A DNA stretch of 64,000 nucleotides from Pseudomonas mandelii (GTDB lineage: Bacteria; Pseudomonadota; Gammaproteobacteria; Pseudomonadales; Pseudomonadaceae): contig NZ_LT629796.1 of the NCBI RefSeq assembly GCF_900106065.1, positions 6,858,501 through 6,922,500 on the forward strand, given 5' to 3'. Positions 55,578 to 64,000 of the stretch are shown in pieces (position 1 is the first letter of the stretch; the number at the start of each line of letters is the position of its first letter). The position numbers were made by a program, and so were the translations under genes. Under the pieces are notes generated by a model. The model did no database searches and was not told where the DNA came from. It saw nothing but the letters and a program-made list of their open reading frames with translations.

Positions 55578-55670
55578 CTGTGGAAGCGAGCCTGCTCGCG
55601 AAAGCGGTTTGTCCGCCAACACATCTGTTGAATGTGCCGCCACCATCGCGAGCAGGCTCGCTCCCACAGG
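55578..55670. repeat. REP doublet inside the dehydrogenase operon
   Basis: Inverted CTGTGGAAGCGAGCCTGCTC/GAGCAGGCTCGCTCCCACAG between the small and FAD subunit genes; it fills nearly all of the 154-bp gap. Confidence 0.87.
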
Positions 55671-55700
55671 GGATTTGCAGTGCTCATGGATGAGGTGGGT

Positions 55701-57056
55701 ATGAAGGCTGTGGTCATCATTGGTGCAGGCCCGGCCGGGATTCGTGCGGCGCAGACGTTGGTGGCGCATGGTGTTCGTCCGGTGCTGCTGGACGAAGCGG
55801 CGCGCGGTGGCGGGCAGATTTATCGACGTCAGCCGGAGAATTTCAAGCGCTCGGCGGTCAAGCTGTACGGCTTTGAAGCGCGCAAGGCCAGTGCCTTGCA
55901 TCAAACGATCGACACGCTACGCGGGCAACTCGACTACCGCCCCGAGACGCTGGTGTGGAACGCCGAAGACGGTGCGCTGGACACGGTGCATGAGGGCCGA
56001 GCCTCACGACTGGAATTCTCCCGAGTGATCGTCGCCACGGGGGCCACCGACCGGATTCTGCCGGTGTCAGGCTGGACGCTACCGGGTGTCTACAGCCTTG
56101 GCGCAGCGCAGATCGCGCTCAAGTTTCAGGGCTGCGCCATCGGTGAGCGGGTGGTGTTCGCTGGCAGCGGCCCATTGCTGTACCTGGTGGCGTATCAATA
56201 CGCCAAGGCCGGTGCGAAAGTGCTCGCGGTGCTCGACAGCTCACCCTTCAGCGCTCAGGCCCGCGCCCTGCCCGGCCTGCTGTCGCAACCGGCCACACTC
56301 GCCAAAGGCATTTATTACCGCAGCTGGCTGACCGCCCACGGCATCCCGGTGCATCAGGGCGCAACCCTCAAACGCATCAATGGCGAACAGCGCGTGCAAT
56401 CAGTGGATTGGTCCAACGCCAAAGGCGAACATCTGCTCGATTGCGACGCCGTTGCTTTCGCCCACGGCCTGCGAAGTGAAACCCAACTCGCCGATTTGCT
56501 CGGCTGTGAATTCGCCTGGAACCCACTCAACCGCGCCTGGCTACCGCAACGTGACCCCGCCGGTCGCAGCAGTGTCGCCGAGGTTTATCTGGCCGGTGAT
56601 GGCGCCGGCATCATGGGCGCCGACGCCGCTGAAATGGCGGGCGAACGGGCGGCGCTGGCGTTGCTCGAAGACATCGGTTACCTGATTCCGCCAAAACATC
56701 CCGACCACCTTGAACGCGCCCTGCAGCGCATCGGCGAATTCCGCAACGGACTGGAGCGCGCCTTCGCCTTCCCCGAGCACTGGGCCAGCGAAACCGCCGA
56801 TGAGGTGATGGTCTGCCGTTGCGAAGAAGTGCTGGCCGGCGACATCCGCCAGGTGGTGCGCGAAGGTCACTGGGAAATCAATCGGGTCAAGGCGCATTGC
56901 CGCATTGGCATGGGCCGTTGTCAGGGGCGCATGTGCGGCGCCGCAGCGGCGGAAATCATCGCCTGCGAAAGCCGGCGCCCGGTCTCGGACATCGGTCGCT
57001 TGCGGGCGCAGGCGCCGATCAAACCACTGCCGTTTGGCCTGGAGGTCGAGGCATGA
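55701..57056 (+). CDS. FAD/NAD(P)-binding oxidoreductase, HcnB-like
   Basis: A 451-residue flavoprotein. The N-terminal dinucleotide fold is VVIIGAGPAGIRAAQTL; a second GSGPLLYLVAYQYAKAGAKVL fold is in the middle. A C-terminal BFD-like cysteine cluster is CRCEE...HCRIGMGRCQGRMCG. I choose ATG 55701 for its AGGTGGGT; ATG 55686 is possible. It matches the large subunit of three-part amino-acid/opine dehydrogenases and overlaps the next gene by 4 bp. Confidence 0.87.
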   Translation: MKAVVIIGAGPAGIRAAQTLVAHGVRPVLLDEAARGGGQIYRRQPENFKRSAVKLYGFEARKASALHQTIDTLRGQLDYRPETLVWNAEDGALDTVHEGRASRLEFSRVIVATGATDRILPVSGWTLPGVYSLGAAQIALKFQGCAIGERVVFAGSGPLLYLVAYQYAKAGAKVLAVLDSSPFSAQARALPGLLSQPATLAKGIYYRSWLTAHGIPVHQGATLKRINGEQRVQSVDWSNAKGEHLLDCDAVAFAHGLRSETQLADLLGCEFAWNPLNRAWLPQRDPAGRSSVAEVYLAGDGAGIMGADAAEMAGERAALALLEDIGYLIPPKHPDHLERALQRIGEFRNGLERAFAFPEHWASETADEVMVCRCEEVLAGDIRQVVREGHWEINRVKAHCRIGMGRCQGRMCGAAAAEIIACESRRPVSDIGRLRAQAPIKPLPFGLEVEA

Positions 57057-58168
57057 TCGAAGTCGATGCAGTGATCATTGGCGGCGGCATTGTCGGGGCC
57101 TCGGCCGCGCTGTTCCTGAGCAAGGCCGGCCGGCGCGTTGCACTGCTGGAGCGCGACTTTTGCGGCTCGCATTCCAGCGGCGTGAACTACGGCGGTGTTC
57201 GGCGTCAGGGGCGCCCACTGTCGCAATTGCCGCTGTCGCAACGGGCTCACGAGCTCTGGGGACAGTTGCCGCAACTGATCGGCATCGACGGCGAATATCA
57301 ACGCAGCGGTCACTTGAAACTGGCCCGCAGCCTCAACGACCTGAACGCCTTGCAGCACTATGCCGTCAGCAGCCAGGGCTTCGGCCTCGATTTGCAGCTG
57401 CTCGACCGCCATCAATTGCGCGCGCGGTTTCCGTGGGTCGGCGACGTCGCGGTCGGCGCATCGTTTTGCCCGGACGACGGCCACGCCAACCCGCGCCTGG
57501 TGTCCCCCGCCTTTGCTCAAACGGCCCGTCGGCACGGCGCGCAAGTCCATGAACAATGCGCCGTCACAGCGGTAGAACACGACGGTCAGCGCTTTCGCGT
57601 CCGCACGCAAACCGGCCTCGAATTGCACGCGCCCTGGCTGCTGAACTGCGCCGGGGCCTGGGCCGGACGCCTGGCTGAACAATTCGGCGAAGCGGTGCCG
57701 ATGCACGCCGGCCACCCGGCGATGCTGGTCACCGAGCCGTTGCCATGGGTGATGAATGCCAGCACCGGCGTCGAGGGTGGCGGCATCTATGCGCGTCAGG
57801 TGGCACGTGGCAATTGCGTGCTCGGTGGCGGCCAGGGTTTTGCCCTCGATGACGCGCGCGCACGCCCCGGCCAACACGCCGTGATCGAGATCCTGCGCCA
57901 GGCCGTCGAACTCTACCCGTTTCTTCAAGGCGCCCAGGCGATTCGCACCTGGAGCGGTACCGAAGGCTACTTGCCTGATCGCCAACCGGTGATCGGTCAT
58001 AGCAGCACTCAACCCGGTCTGTTGCACGCCTTCGGCTTTGCCGGTGCGGGTTTCCAGATCGGTCCTGCGGTGGGCCAGGCGCTCACCGAGATCATCTGCA
58101 GTGGCGCCTCCAAGACGCCACTGGATGCGTTTTCCATCACCCGGTTTCACTCCATCTCCGTTGCTTGA
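57053..58168 (+). CDS. DAO-family FAD oxidoreductase, HcnC-like
   Basis: A 371-residue D-amino-acid-oxidase-like flavoprotein with VIIGGGIVGASAALFLSKAGRRV at the N terminus and the C-terminal FGFAGAGFQIGPAVGQ FAD motif. It is likely the catalytic subunit that removes hydrogen from an amino acid, N-alkyl amino acid or opine. GGAGG is 7 bases before ATG 57053. Substrate not predictable from sequence alone. Confidence 0.87.
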   Translation: MIEVDAVIIGGGIVGASAALFLSKAGRRVALLERDFCGSHSSGVNYGGVRRQGRPLSQLPLSQRAHELWGQLPQLIGIDGEYQRSGHLKLARSLNDLNALQHYAVSSQGFGLDLQLLDRHQLRARFPWVGDVAVGASFCPDDGHANPRLVSPAFAQTARRHGAQVHEQCAVTAVEHDGQRFRVRTQTGLELHAPWLLNCAGAWAGRLAEQFGEAVPMHAGHPAMLVTEPLPWVMNASTGVEGGGIYARQVARGNCVLGGGQGFALDDARARPGQHAVIEILRQAVELYPFLQGAQAIRTWSGTEGYLPDRQPVIGHSSTQPGLLHAFGFAGAGFQIGPAVGQALTEIICSGASKTPLDAFSITRFHSISVA

Positions 58169-58186
58169 TAGAGGAAGGTCGCGCCA

Positions 58187-59233
58187 ATGAATAACGTCAA
58201 ACGCACTGCACTCCTCGGTTTCTCCTGTCTGACTGCCCTGCTCACGGTCACCCAGGCACAGGCCGAACCCACGCTTTATCTCGGCATGAACGGCGGGACC
58301 ATGGAGCGGCTCTACGCCGACAAGGTGCTGCCGGCGTTCGAGAAAGCCAACAACGTCAAAGTGGTGATCGTACCGGGGACTTCCGCCGATATCCTGGCCA
58401 AGGTCCAGGCCAGCAAAGGCAACCCGCAGATGCACGTGATGTTCCTCGACGACGGCATCATGTACCGCGCCATCGCCATGGGCTTGTGCGACAAACTCGA
58501 AGACAGCGCACCGCTGGCGCAGATTCCGGCCAAGGGTCGCATCAAGGATCAAGCGGTGGCGGTCAGCCTCGGCGTGACCGGGCTGGCGTACAACACGCGT
58601 CTGTTCAAGGAAAAAGGCTGGGCGGCGCCGACCTCTTGGATGGACATGGCCGACCCGCGCTTCAAGGACAAGCTGGTGTTCCAGTCGATGGCCTCCTCGA
58701 CCTTCGGCCTGCATGGCTTCCTGATGTTCAACCGGATTCAGGGCGGCAGCGAAACCGACGTCGAGCCAGGCTTCAAGGCCTGGCCGAACACCGTCGGCCG
58801 CAACGTGCTGGAATACATTCCGAGCTCGGCGAAGATTTCCGAAATGCTCCAGACCGACGAAGCCGCGCTGTTCCCGCTGACCCCGACCCAAGTCACTGCG
58901 CTGAAACTCAAAGGCATGCCGGTGGAATACGCGCAGCCCAAGGAAGGCGCCGTGGTGCTCAACGTGGCCGAGTGCGCCATCGCCAACAACACGCAGCCGG
59001 AACTGGCACAGAAACTCGCGGCGTTTTTGCTGACGCCGCAAGCCCAGGCCACGGCGCTGGAGGATGGCGACCAGATCCCGTCCAACCCGAATACGCCGAC
59101 CACCGACAAAACCCGGGGTCAGGTCGAGGCGATGAAACAGTATCTGACCACCGCGATTGCCGTTGACTGGGATCAGGTCAATGAACAGCGCCCGGCGTGG
59201 AATGCACGGTGGAATCGCAGTATCGAGCGGTAG
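58187..59233 (+). CDS. PotD-like ABC transporter substrate-binding protein
   Basis: Periplasmic binding protein of 348 residues with a signal peptide ending near residue 26 (TVTQAQAEP). The body is typical of spermidine/putrescine-type binding proteins (LYLGMNGGTMERLYADKVLPAFEKANNVKVV). GAGGAAGG precedes the ATG. It is the last gene of the operon and ends at a terminator. Confidence 0.9.
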   Translation: MNNVKRTALLGFSCLTALLTVTQAQAEPTLYLGMNGGTMERLYADKVLPAFEKANNVKVVIVPGTSADILAKVQASKGNPQMHVMFLDDGIMYRAIAMGLCDKLEDSAPLAQIPAKGRIKDQAVAVSLGVTGLAYNTRLFKEKGWAAPTSWMDMADPRFKDKLVFQSMASSTFGLHGFLMFNRIQGGSETDVEPGFKAWPNTVGRNVLEYIPSSAKISEMLQTDEAALFPLTPTQVTALKLKGMPVEYAQPKEGAVVLNVAECAIANNTQPELAQKLAAFLLTPQAQATALEDGDQIPSNPNTPTTDKTRGQVEAMKQYLTTAIAVDWDQVNEQRPAWNARWNRSIER

Positions 59234-59252
59234 TGACTGACACGCCGCATCA

Positions 59253-59288
59253 CCCCGTTGGACTGCGAAGCAGCCCAACGGGGCATTC
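59253..59288 (+). terminator. Terminator after the PotD-like gene
   Basis: Stem CCCCGTTGG-A-CTGC / GCAG-C-CCAACGGGG with a GAA loop, 20 bp past the stop codon; only a weak T-rich tail. Confidence 0.7.
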
Positions 59289-59457
59289 TGCTGAGGGCGA
59301 GCGCCCATTATCCGTCGGAAGGTTTGTTGCACACGGTTGGTGAAAGTCGGGCCGCCGTAAATTGTGTGTTGCAGCACCGGCTGCACACCTTTACCGCTAT
59401 CATGTCGCCCATTTCCAAGCCCCCGCGCCCTCCCCTCGATCAATAGCGAACCCGCCC

Positions 59458-60774
59458 ATGGATACCCTTGCCCAACTGCGCGCCGGTCAACTGACAGGTA
59501 TCACCCGCCTGGACCTGGCCTGCGGCCTGACTGAATTTCCGCGAGAAATCTTCGACCTGGCGGACTCGCTCGAAGTGCTCAACCTCAGCGGCAACGCCTT
59601 GAGCCGGCTGCCAGATGATCTGCACCGCCTGACCCGCTTGCGCGTGCTGTTTTGCTCGGACAACCTGTTCACCGAACTGCCCGCGTGCCTCGGCCAATGC
59701 ACCGCATTGACGATGATCGGCTTCAAGGCCAATGCCATCGAGACGGTGCCCGCCGCTGCGCTGCCGCCATTGCTGCGTTGGTTGATCCTGACCGATAACC
59801 GCCTCAGTGAATTGCCCGCCGAGTTGGGCCAGCGCCCACACCTGCAAAAACTCATGCTTGCCGGCAATCGCTTGCAGCGCCTGCCCGAAAGCCTGAGCCA
59901 ATGCCATCGACTCGAACTGATCCGCATCGCCGCCAACCAACTGACTGAGCTGCCCGAGTGGCTGCTGACCCTGCCAAGCCTGACCTGGCTGGCCTATGCC
60001 GGTAACCCGCTGGAAACCGAAGCCGATGCCGCAGCCCTCGATGCCACGGCGAGTATTGCGTGGTCCGAGCTGCGCCTGGAGCAACAGCTGGGCGAAGGTG
60101 CTTCGGGAGTGATTCATCGGGCGGCGTGGGAGCAACCGGGTCAACCGGCCACCCAGGTTGCGGTCAAACTCTACAAAGGCGAAATGACCAGCGACGGTTC
60201 ACCGCTGCACGAAATGAACGCCTGCATTACCGCCGGTCTTCACCCCAATCTGATCCGGGTCGAAGGCCGAATCGTCGGGCATCCCGAAGAGCAGGCAGGG
60301 CTGGTGATGCAACTGATTGATCCGAGTTATCGCAACCTGGCCGGGCTGCCGAGCCTGGCGTCCTGTACCCGTGACGTCTATGCCGATGGCACCCGTTTCA
60401 GTGCGCACGTAGCACTGCGCATGGCCCGCGCAATCGCCTCGGTGGCCGAGCATTTGCATCACCAGGGCATCACCCATGGCGATCTCTATGGCCACAATAT
60501 TTTGTGCAACGAGCACGGTAATTGCCTGTTGGGGGACTTTGGCGCGGCGTCTTTCCATGCGACGTGCGACAGCCTTGAAAGCCGTGCGCTGCAACGGATC
60601 GAAGTGCGGGCATTCGGGGTTTTGCTGGGGGAATTGCTGGAGCGGATCGACTCTGGGTTGAGTGATGAAAGGCGTTTGCAGCTGGAGGCGTTACAGCAGC
60701 GCTGCTGCCAGCCGCAGGTGCTGGCGCGGCCGGGGTTCAGTGAGATAGGACAGGCGTTAGCCGCGTTCAACTGA
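59458..60774 (+). CDS. Leucine-rich-repeat protein kinase (eukaryotic-type)
   Basis: A 438-residue fusion. Residues about 10-195 hold seven or eight LRRs (SLEVLNLSGNALSRLP, LQKLMLAGNRLQRLPESL). Residues about 205-438 are a kinase: glycine loop LGEGASGVIHRA, VAVKLYKG (ATP Lys), catalytic HGDLYGHN (near residue 339) and LGDFGAASF (DFG). No signal peptide or membrane helix, so cytoplasmic. Start ATG 59458; a frame open to 59362 is not supported. No phosphatase partner is adjacent. Confidence 0.87.
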   Translation: MDTLAQLRAGQLTGITRLDLACGLTEFPREIFDLADSLEVLNLSGNALSRLPDDLHRLTRLRVLFCSDNLFTELPACLGQCTALTMIGFKANAIETVPAAALPPLLRWLILTDNRLSELPAELGQRPHLQKLMLAGNRLQRLPESLSQCHRLELIRIAANQLTELPEWLLTLPSLTWLAYAGNPLETEADAAALDATASIAWSELRLEQQLGEGASGVIHRAAWEQPGQPATQVAVKLYKGEMTSDGSPLHEMNACITAGLHPNLIRVEGRIVGHPEEQAGLVMQLIDPSYRNLAGLPSLASCTRDVYADGTRFSAHVALRMARAIASVAEHLHHQGITHGDLYGHNILCNEHGNCLLGDFGAASFHATCDSLESRALQRIEVRAFGVLLGELLERIDSGLSDERRLQLEALQQRCCQPQVLARPGFSEIGQALAAFN

Positions 60775-60795
60775 GCTAAAGGCAAGTACAAAACC

Positions 60796-60888
60796 TGTGG
60801 CGAGGGAGCTTGCTCCCGCTGGACGGCGCAGCCGTCCCAAAAACGACGGCTGCTACGCACCCGAGCGGGAGCAAGCTCCCTCGCCACA
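60796..60888. repeat. Palindrome of the TGTGGCGAGGGAGCTTGCTCCC family
   Basis: TGTGGCGAGGGAGCTTGCTCC at one end pairs with GGAGCAAGCTCCCTCGCCACA at the other, around GACGGC/GCCGTC arms. It shares its core with the 20801 palindrome and differs from the main REP type. It lies between the convergent kinase and YebC-like genes. Confidence 0.82.
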
Positions 60889-60911
60889 AATAGAATTACA
60901 ACCGGTTCGGC

Positions 60912-61619
60912 TTAACCCGCCAAACCCACAAACATATCCTGCACATCATCATGGTTATCGAGGCCTTCCAGGAACGCCTCGACTTCAGCCATCTGCTCAT
61001 CGCTCAAACCGCTTACCGGGTTTTTTGGCTGATACCCCAACTTGGCCGACAACACGGTAAAACCTTGCTCAGGCAGCGCTTTCTGAACGGCGTCCAGGTC
61101 CGCAGGGTCGGTCAGGAACAGGGTCGTGCCCTCTTCGTCTCCTGGCTCGAAATCCTGGGCTCCGGCTTCAATCGCAGCCATTTCCGGATCGGCGTCAGGG
61201 CTGTCCGGAGACGCTTCGATCATGCCCACATGGTTGAAGTCCCACGATACCGAACCGGAAGCGCCCAACTGGCCCTTGCGGAAAGCCACCCGGATTTCCG
61301 CGACGGTGCGGTTGATGTTGTCGGTGACGCATTCAACGATCAGCGGCACCTGATGCGGAGCGAAACCTTCATACGTCACACGATGGTATTGCACGGTTTC
61401 GCCCAACAGACCCGCGCCTTTCTTGATCGCACGATCCAGGGTTTCCTTGGGCATCGAGGCTTTTTTCGCCTGCTCGACCACCAGACGCAGGTGTGCGTTG
61501 GTGGCGGTATCGGCACCGTTGCGGGCAGCAATAGTGATTTCTTTCACCAGTTTGCCGAAGATCTTGCCCTTGGCGTTAGATGCCGCTTCTTTGTGTTTAA
61601 CCTTCCACTGTGCGCCCAT
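60912..61619 (-). CDS. YebC/PmpR-family protein (YeeN-like)
   Basis: A 235-residue three-domain protein beginning [27 protein letters not shown], as in the YeeN branch of YebC/PmpR. Members act as transcription regulators or in relief of ribosome stalling. The start is strongly conserved. Confidence 0.9.
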   Translation of the reverse strand: MGAQWKVKHKEAASNAKGKIFGKLVKEITIAARNGADTATNAHLRLVVEQAKKASMPKETLDRAIKKGAGLLGETVQYHRVTYEGFAPHQVPLIVECVTDNINRTVAEIRVAFRKGQLGASGSVSWDFNHVGMIEASPDSPDADPEMAAIEAGAQDFEPGDEEGTTLFLTDPADLDAVQKALPEQGFTVLSAKLGYQPKNPVSGLSDEQMAEVEAFLEGLDNHDDVQDMFVGLAG

Positions 61620-61851
61620 TACTCACTCTCTTATCTGTGGCGCCGAGACATCTATTGGCCGACGCTTTGCGCAAGTTTATACGGCCTAAAGTTGGCAATC
61701 GACCAAAAAATCCACCCCGGCTCACCGGCATGACCAATCGACTTCTTCACCGGCGGTTGTAGGGCGATTCTGAAATGTTCACTTGCGGTGACCATAAAGG
61801 TCCGTGGTTTCGTACCCTCTGCGCCCATATTCCATGGCAGAAGCGCGTTCG

Positions 61852-63162
61852 ATGCACAACGACAAGGAAAGTCCCTACACCCTGACCCTCCTGGACAGTG
61901 GATTGACTCTGCAGGTGTTGCAGTTCAGTGGCCGAGAAAGTCTCAACCAGCCCTATCGTTTCGAGATCGAAGTAATCGGCCTGGCACCCGCCATGAACCT
62001 CGAGCAGTTGCTGCAGCAACCGGCGTTCCTGAGCCTGAGGGGTGACAGCGGCATTCACGGCATCTTGCACAGCGCCAGTCGCGAGCACCGTGGCCCGCAC
62101 CGAATCGGCTACCATCTGGTGCTGGTGCCTTGGTTGCAGCAACTGGACCGACACCCTTGCCGTCGGGTTTTTCATCAACTCGACGCGCCCGCCATCCTGC
62201 GCCAGTTGCTCACCGAAAACGCGATCGCCGAAGACAGCTTCCGTTTTGAACTGCCCAACGGACGCTATGCGGTGCGACCGTTCTGCATTCAGTTTGATGA
62301 GACCGACCTGGCGTTCCTGCAACGGCTCTGCGAAGAAGAAGGCATCCACTATCACTTCGAACATCAGCACGACGGCCATGTGCTGGTGTTGGCGGATGAC
62401 AGCCTGAGCTTTCCCCAGGAACCGCTGCTGATGCCCTTTCACGGCGAGACGGCCGACCCCGCCAGCGTGCCGGTGATCACTGAGTTGTTCCAGCGCCATG
62501 CCTCGCCCGCACCGCAACAGCTCCAGCGCGAGCAATCGAGCCGTCGATCACTGGAACGGCTGCGCTGCCGGCATCGGCAGATTCAGGGGCAGAGCAATCA
62601 CAGTGATTTGCGCGGCGGATGCATCGTGCAAGTGTCGGAACATCCCATCGCGAACTTCAACGATCAATGGCTGCTGACCGAGATCCGGCATCAGGGCCGA
62701 CAGCCGTCGATTCTCGCCGAGGACACCGCCGACAAGCTCCGGCGTTACAGCAATCAGTTCAGCGCGATTCCGTGGTCCACGGTGTTCCGGCCAGCGCTCA
62801 CACAGGCCAGACCGAGCATTCCGGGCTATCAGAAGGCGCGAGTGCTGGGCGCTGTCGGGCAACCCGCGGTGCTGGATGCTGAAGGGCGGATTGAGGTCCG
62901 ATTGTGGCCCACCGCGCAAGCCGACGACAAGGAATCCACCGGCCTCTGGCTACCCGTGGCCCTCGCCGCGCCGGACGGTCGGATCGATCCGTCCAGGCTG
63001 CCGCTCGCCGGCACTGACGTGCTCATCAGTTTTCTCGACAGCGACCCGGATCGTCCTGTGTTGTGTGCGGCGGCGAGCAACCCGCCAGCGCCTCGACCCA
63101 CTCGCCAGCCACGCAGCGATGGCCTTCTGTTGCTCGATTGGCTGGTCAACCGTCGGGACTGA
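61852..63162 (+). CDS. Short VgrG-like type VI secretion protein
   Basis: A 436-residue protein with VgrG N-terminal features: YTLTLLDSGLTLQVLQFSGRESLNQPYRFEIEV, the FIQFDETDLAFLQRLCEEEGIHYHFEH region and a gp5 OB-like part (ILGAVGQPAVLDAEGRIEVRLWP). It ends soon after, lacking the long C-terminal beta-helix of full VgrG proteins (usually 600 residues or more). No other T6SS gene is in view. Start uncertain: ATG 61834 and GTG 61804 (AAGG 3 bases upstream) are in frame. Confidence 0.8.
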   Translation: MHNDKESPYTLTLLDSGLTLQVLQFSGRESLNQPYRFEIEVIGLAPAMNLEQLLQQPAFLSLRGDSGIHGILHSASREHRGPHRIGYHLVLVPWLQQLDRHPCRRVFHQLDAPAILRQLLTENAIAEDSFRFELPNGRYAVRPFCIQFDETDLAFLQRLCEEEGIHYHFEHQHDGHVLVLADDSLSFPQEPLLMPFHGETADPASVPVITELFQRHASPAPQQLQREQSSRRSLERLRCRHRQIQGQSNHSDLRGGCIVQVSEHPIANFNDQWLLTEIRHQGRQPSILAEDTADKLRRYSNQFSAIPWSTVFRPALTQARPSIPGYQKARVLGAVGQPAVLDAEGRIEVRLWPTAQADDKESTGLWLPVALAAPDGRIDPSRLPLAGTDVLISFLDSDPDRPVLCAAASNPPAPRPTRQPRSDGLLLLDWLVNRRD

Positions 63163-63219
63163 TCAGCCCTTGTCAGCCTTGCCAGCCGCCGCGAACCTGG
63201 TCAGGCGCACATCCACAGC

Positions 63220-63250
63220 GCTTTCGCGAGCAAGCTTCGCTCCTGCAGGT
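63220..63250. repeat. Single REP unit
   Basis: One GCTTTCGCGAGCAAGCTTCG unit followed by CTCCTGCAGG; no clear inverted partner. Confidence 0.6.
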
Positions 63251-63326
63251 TCCTGTATGTTTTTACGGCACGCAGGACCAGGCCTCCAGCGCCTGTTTCA
63301 GCCAGAAAGGACTCATCGGTTTTTCC

Positions 63327-64000
63327 TCAGGTACGCAGGGGTTTTACGGTCATCGCCTGGTTAGGCACGGAAGCGCTTTCGACACGCAGGCCAGTCGGAC
63401 GGCTGTTCCAGTGGGGGATCAGCACCAGGGCGGAGAACAATGCGCAGCCGGCGAAGACGATGAACACGGTGACCGAGTCGAAGTAACCCGGCAGCAATCC
63501 GCCGAGAATTGCCCCGACCGAGCCGCAACCGTTGACGAACCCGGCGGCCGTGGCGCCCGCCTTGGCGGTGCCGAAATCAATCGCTGCCGCCCCGCTGATC
63601 ATCGAATCCGGCCCGTACAAGGTCAGGCCCATGACAAACAGCAGCGCCACCACCCACAGCACGCTGCCGGTGTGCAGAGCGCCCATGAAGAGCGCCAGGG
63701 AAACGGTCAATGCCAACAGACTGATCACGCAGGCCGGCATGCGCCGGGCGCCGAACAGTTTGTCCGAGGCCAGCCCGAGCAGGATCGGCCCCAGCAGCCC
63801 GGCCAGTTCAAACGCGGTAGGAATGATTGCCGCGCCCACTTTGCCCACCGAGGGCATCTGCTCGAAGACGATCACCGGCCCCCAGAGCAGAATCGCGTAG
63901 CGCGCCGGTTTCAAAAGGAAATACGCCAGGCCCAATACCAGCACCGTGCGGTTGCGCAGGATTTCCTTTAACGGTTCAAGCACGCTGGTCTTGCTTTGCG
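63327..64000 (-). CDS. MFS transporter, partial (C-terminal half)
   Basis: The frame is open to the window edge and ends at 63327. The visible 224 residues begin in a cytoplasmic loop (TSVLEPLKEILRNRTV) and cover about six helices. Stretches such as GLTLYGPDSMISGAAAIDFG and AGATAAGFVNGCGSVGAILGG resemble organophosphate:phosphate antiporters (GlpT/UhpC-like). A GTG at 63983 is not a real start; the N-terminal half lies outside the window. Confidence 0.85.
   Translation of the reverse strand, partial: QSKTSVLEPLKEILRNRTVLVLGLAYFLLKPARYAILLWGPVIVFEQMPSVGKVGAAIIPTAFELAGLLGPILLGLASDKLFGARRMPACVISLLALTVSLALFMGALHTGSVLWVVALLFVMGLTLYGPDSMISGAAAIDFGTAKAGATAAGFVNGCGSVGAILGGLLPGYFDSVTVFIVFAGCALFSALVLIPHWNSRPTGLRVESASVPNQAMTVKPLRT

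Noticed and set aside
56921..59443. 840-codon minus-strand frame opposite the HcnC-like and PotD-like genes
   Set aside because: Both plus-strand genes have ribosome sites and full motifs; the antisense frame has none.

Overview
The window looks like chromosome from a fluorescens-group Pseudomonas. Coding sequence is dense and GC-rich. Many intergenic gaps hold Pseudomonas REP repeats (core GGGAGCGAGCCTGCTCGCGA and variants). Several loci are typical of the genus: a liu leucine/isovalerate cluster under a MerR-type LiuR, a Crc-sequestering RNA beside HMG-CoA lyase, a PrrF iron-stress RNA, and a GlpV-type glycerol ABC operon paired with an AcoR-like sigma-54 activator. There is no sign of a prophage, plasmid, insertion sequence or CRISPR array. 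I saw no tRNA or rRNA gene.

Layout. 1-5.0 kb: CzcCB metal efflux, divergent from the CzcRS two-component system. 5.1-13.3 kb: glycerol-type ABC operon (glpSTPQ, DUF2160, glpV) with a sigma-54 promoter, a field of TGAACA repeats and a divergent enhancer-binding activator. 13.5-18.1 kb: cysS, glnS, ppiB, lpxH. 18.2-19.2 kb: an eight-unit tandem REP (BIME) array. 19.2-24.1 kb: MarR-controlled tripartite drug pump. 24.3-29.7 kb: tamA-tamB. 29.7-34.4 kb: acetyltransferase, xthA, a PstS/OmpA fusion, an acyl-CoA dehydrogenase. 34.6-45.5 kb: LysR regulator, liuR-liuE, the Crc-sequestering RNA, an acyl-CoA synthetase and liuABCD.

45.5-47 kb: LexA/CI-like repressor, a DUF3077 gene and PrrF. 47.2-51.4 kb: M14 carboxypeptidase, then a cytochrome b561/catalase operon divergent from an ECF sigma/anti-sigma pair. 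51.5-59.2 kb: IclR regulator plus a putative amino-acid or opine-like uptake and oxidation operon (PotABCD-like transporter and an HcnABC-like flavo-iron-sulfur dehydrogenase). 59.4-64 kb: LRR-protein kinase, YebC-like regulator, short orphan VgrG and the end of an MFS transporter gene that runs off the window.

Regulation links the modules. LiuR palindromes sit before liuR and before liuA. The crc RNA carries a near-consensus sigma-54 promoter and a CbrB-type inverted repeat, so carbon status probably feeds into catabolite repression from inside the leucine cluster. A Fur-like box overlaps the prrF promoter. Two matching ECF-type promoters face away from each other between the sigma factor and the catalase operon. 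The drug pump regulator has a perfect palindrome inside its own promoter spacer. Function assignments rest on recognised motifs and gene order; no database search was possible.
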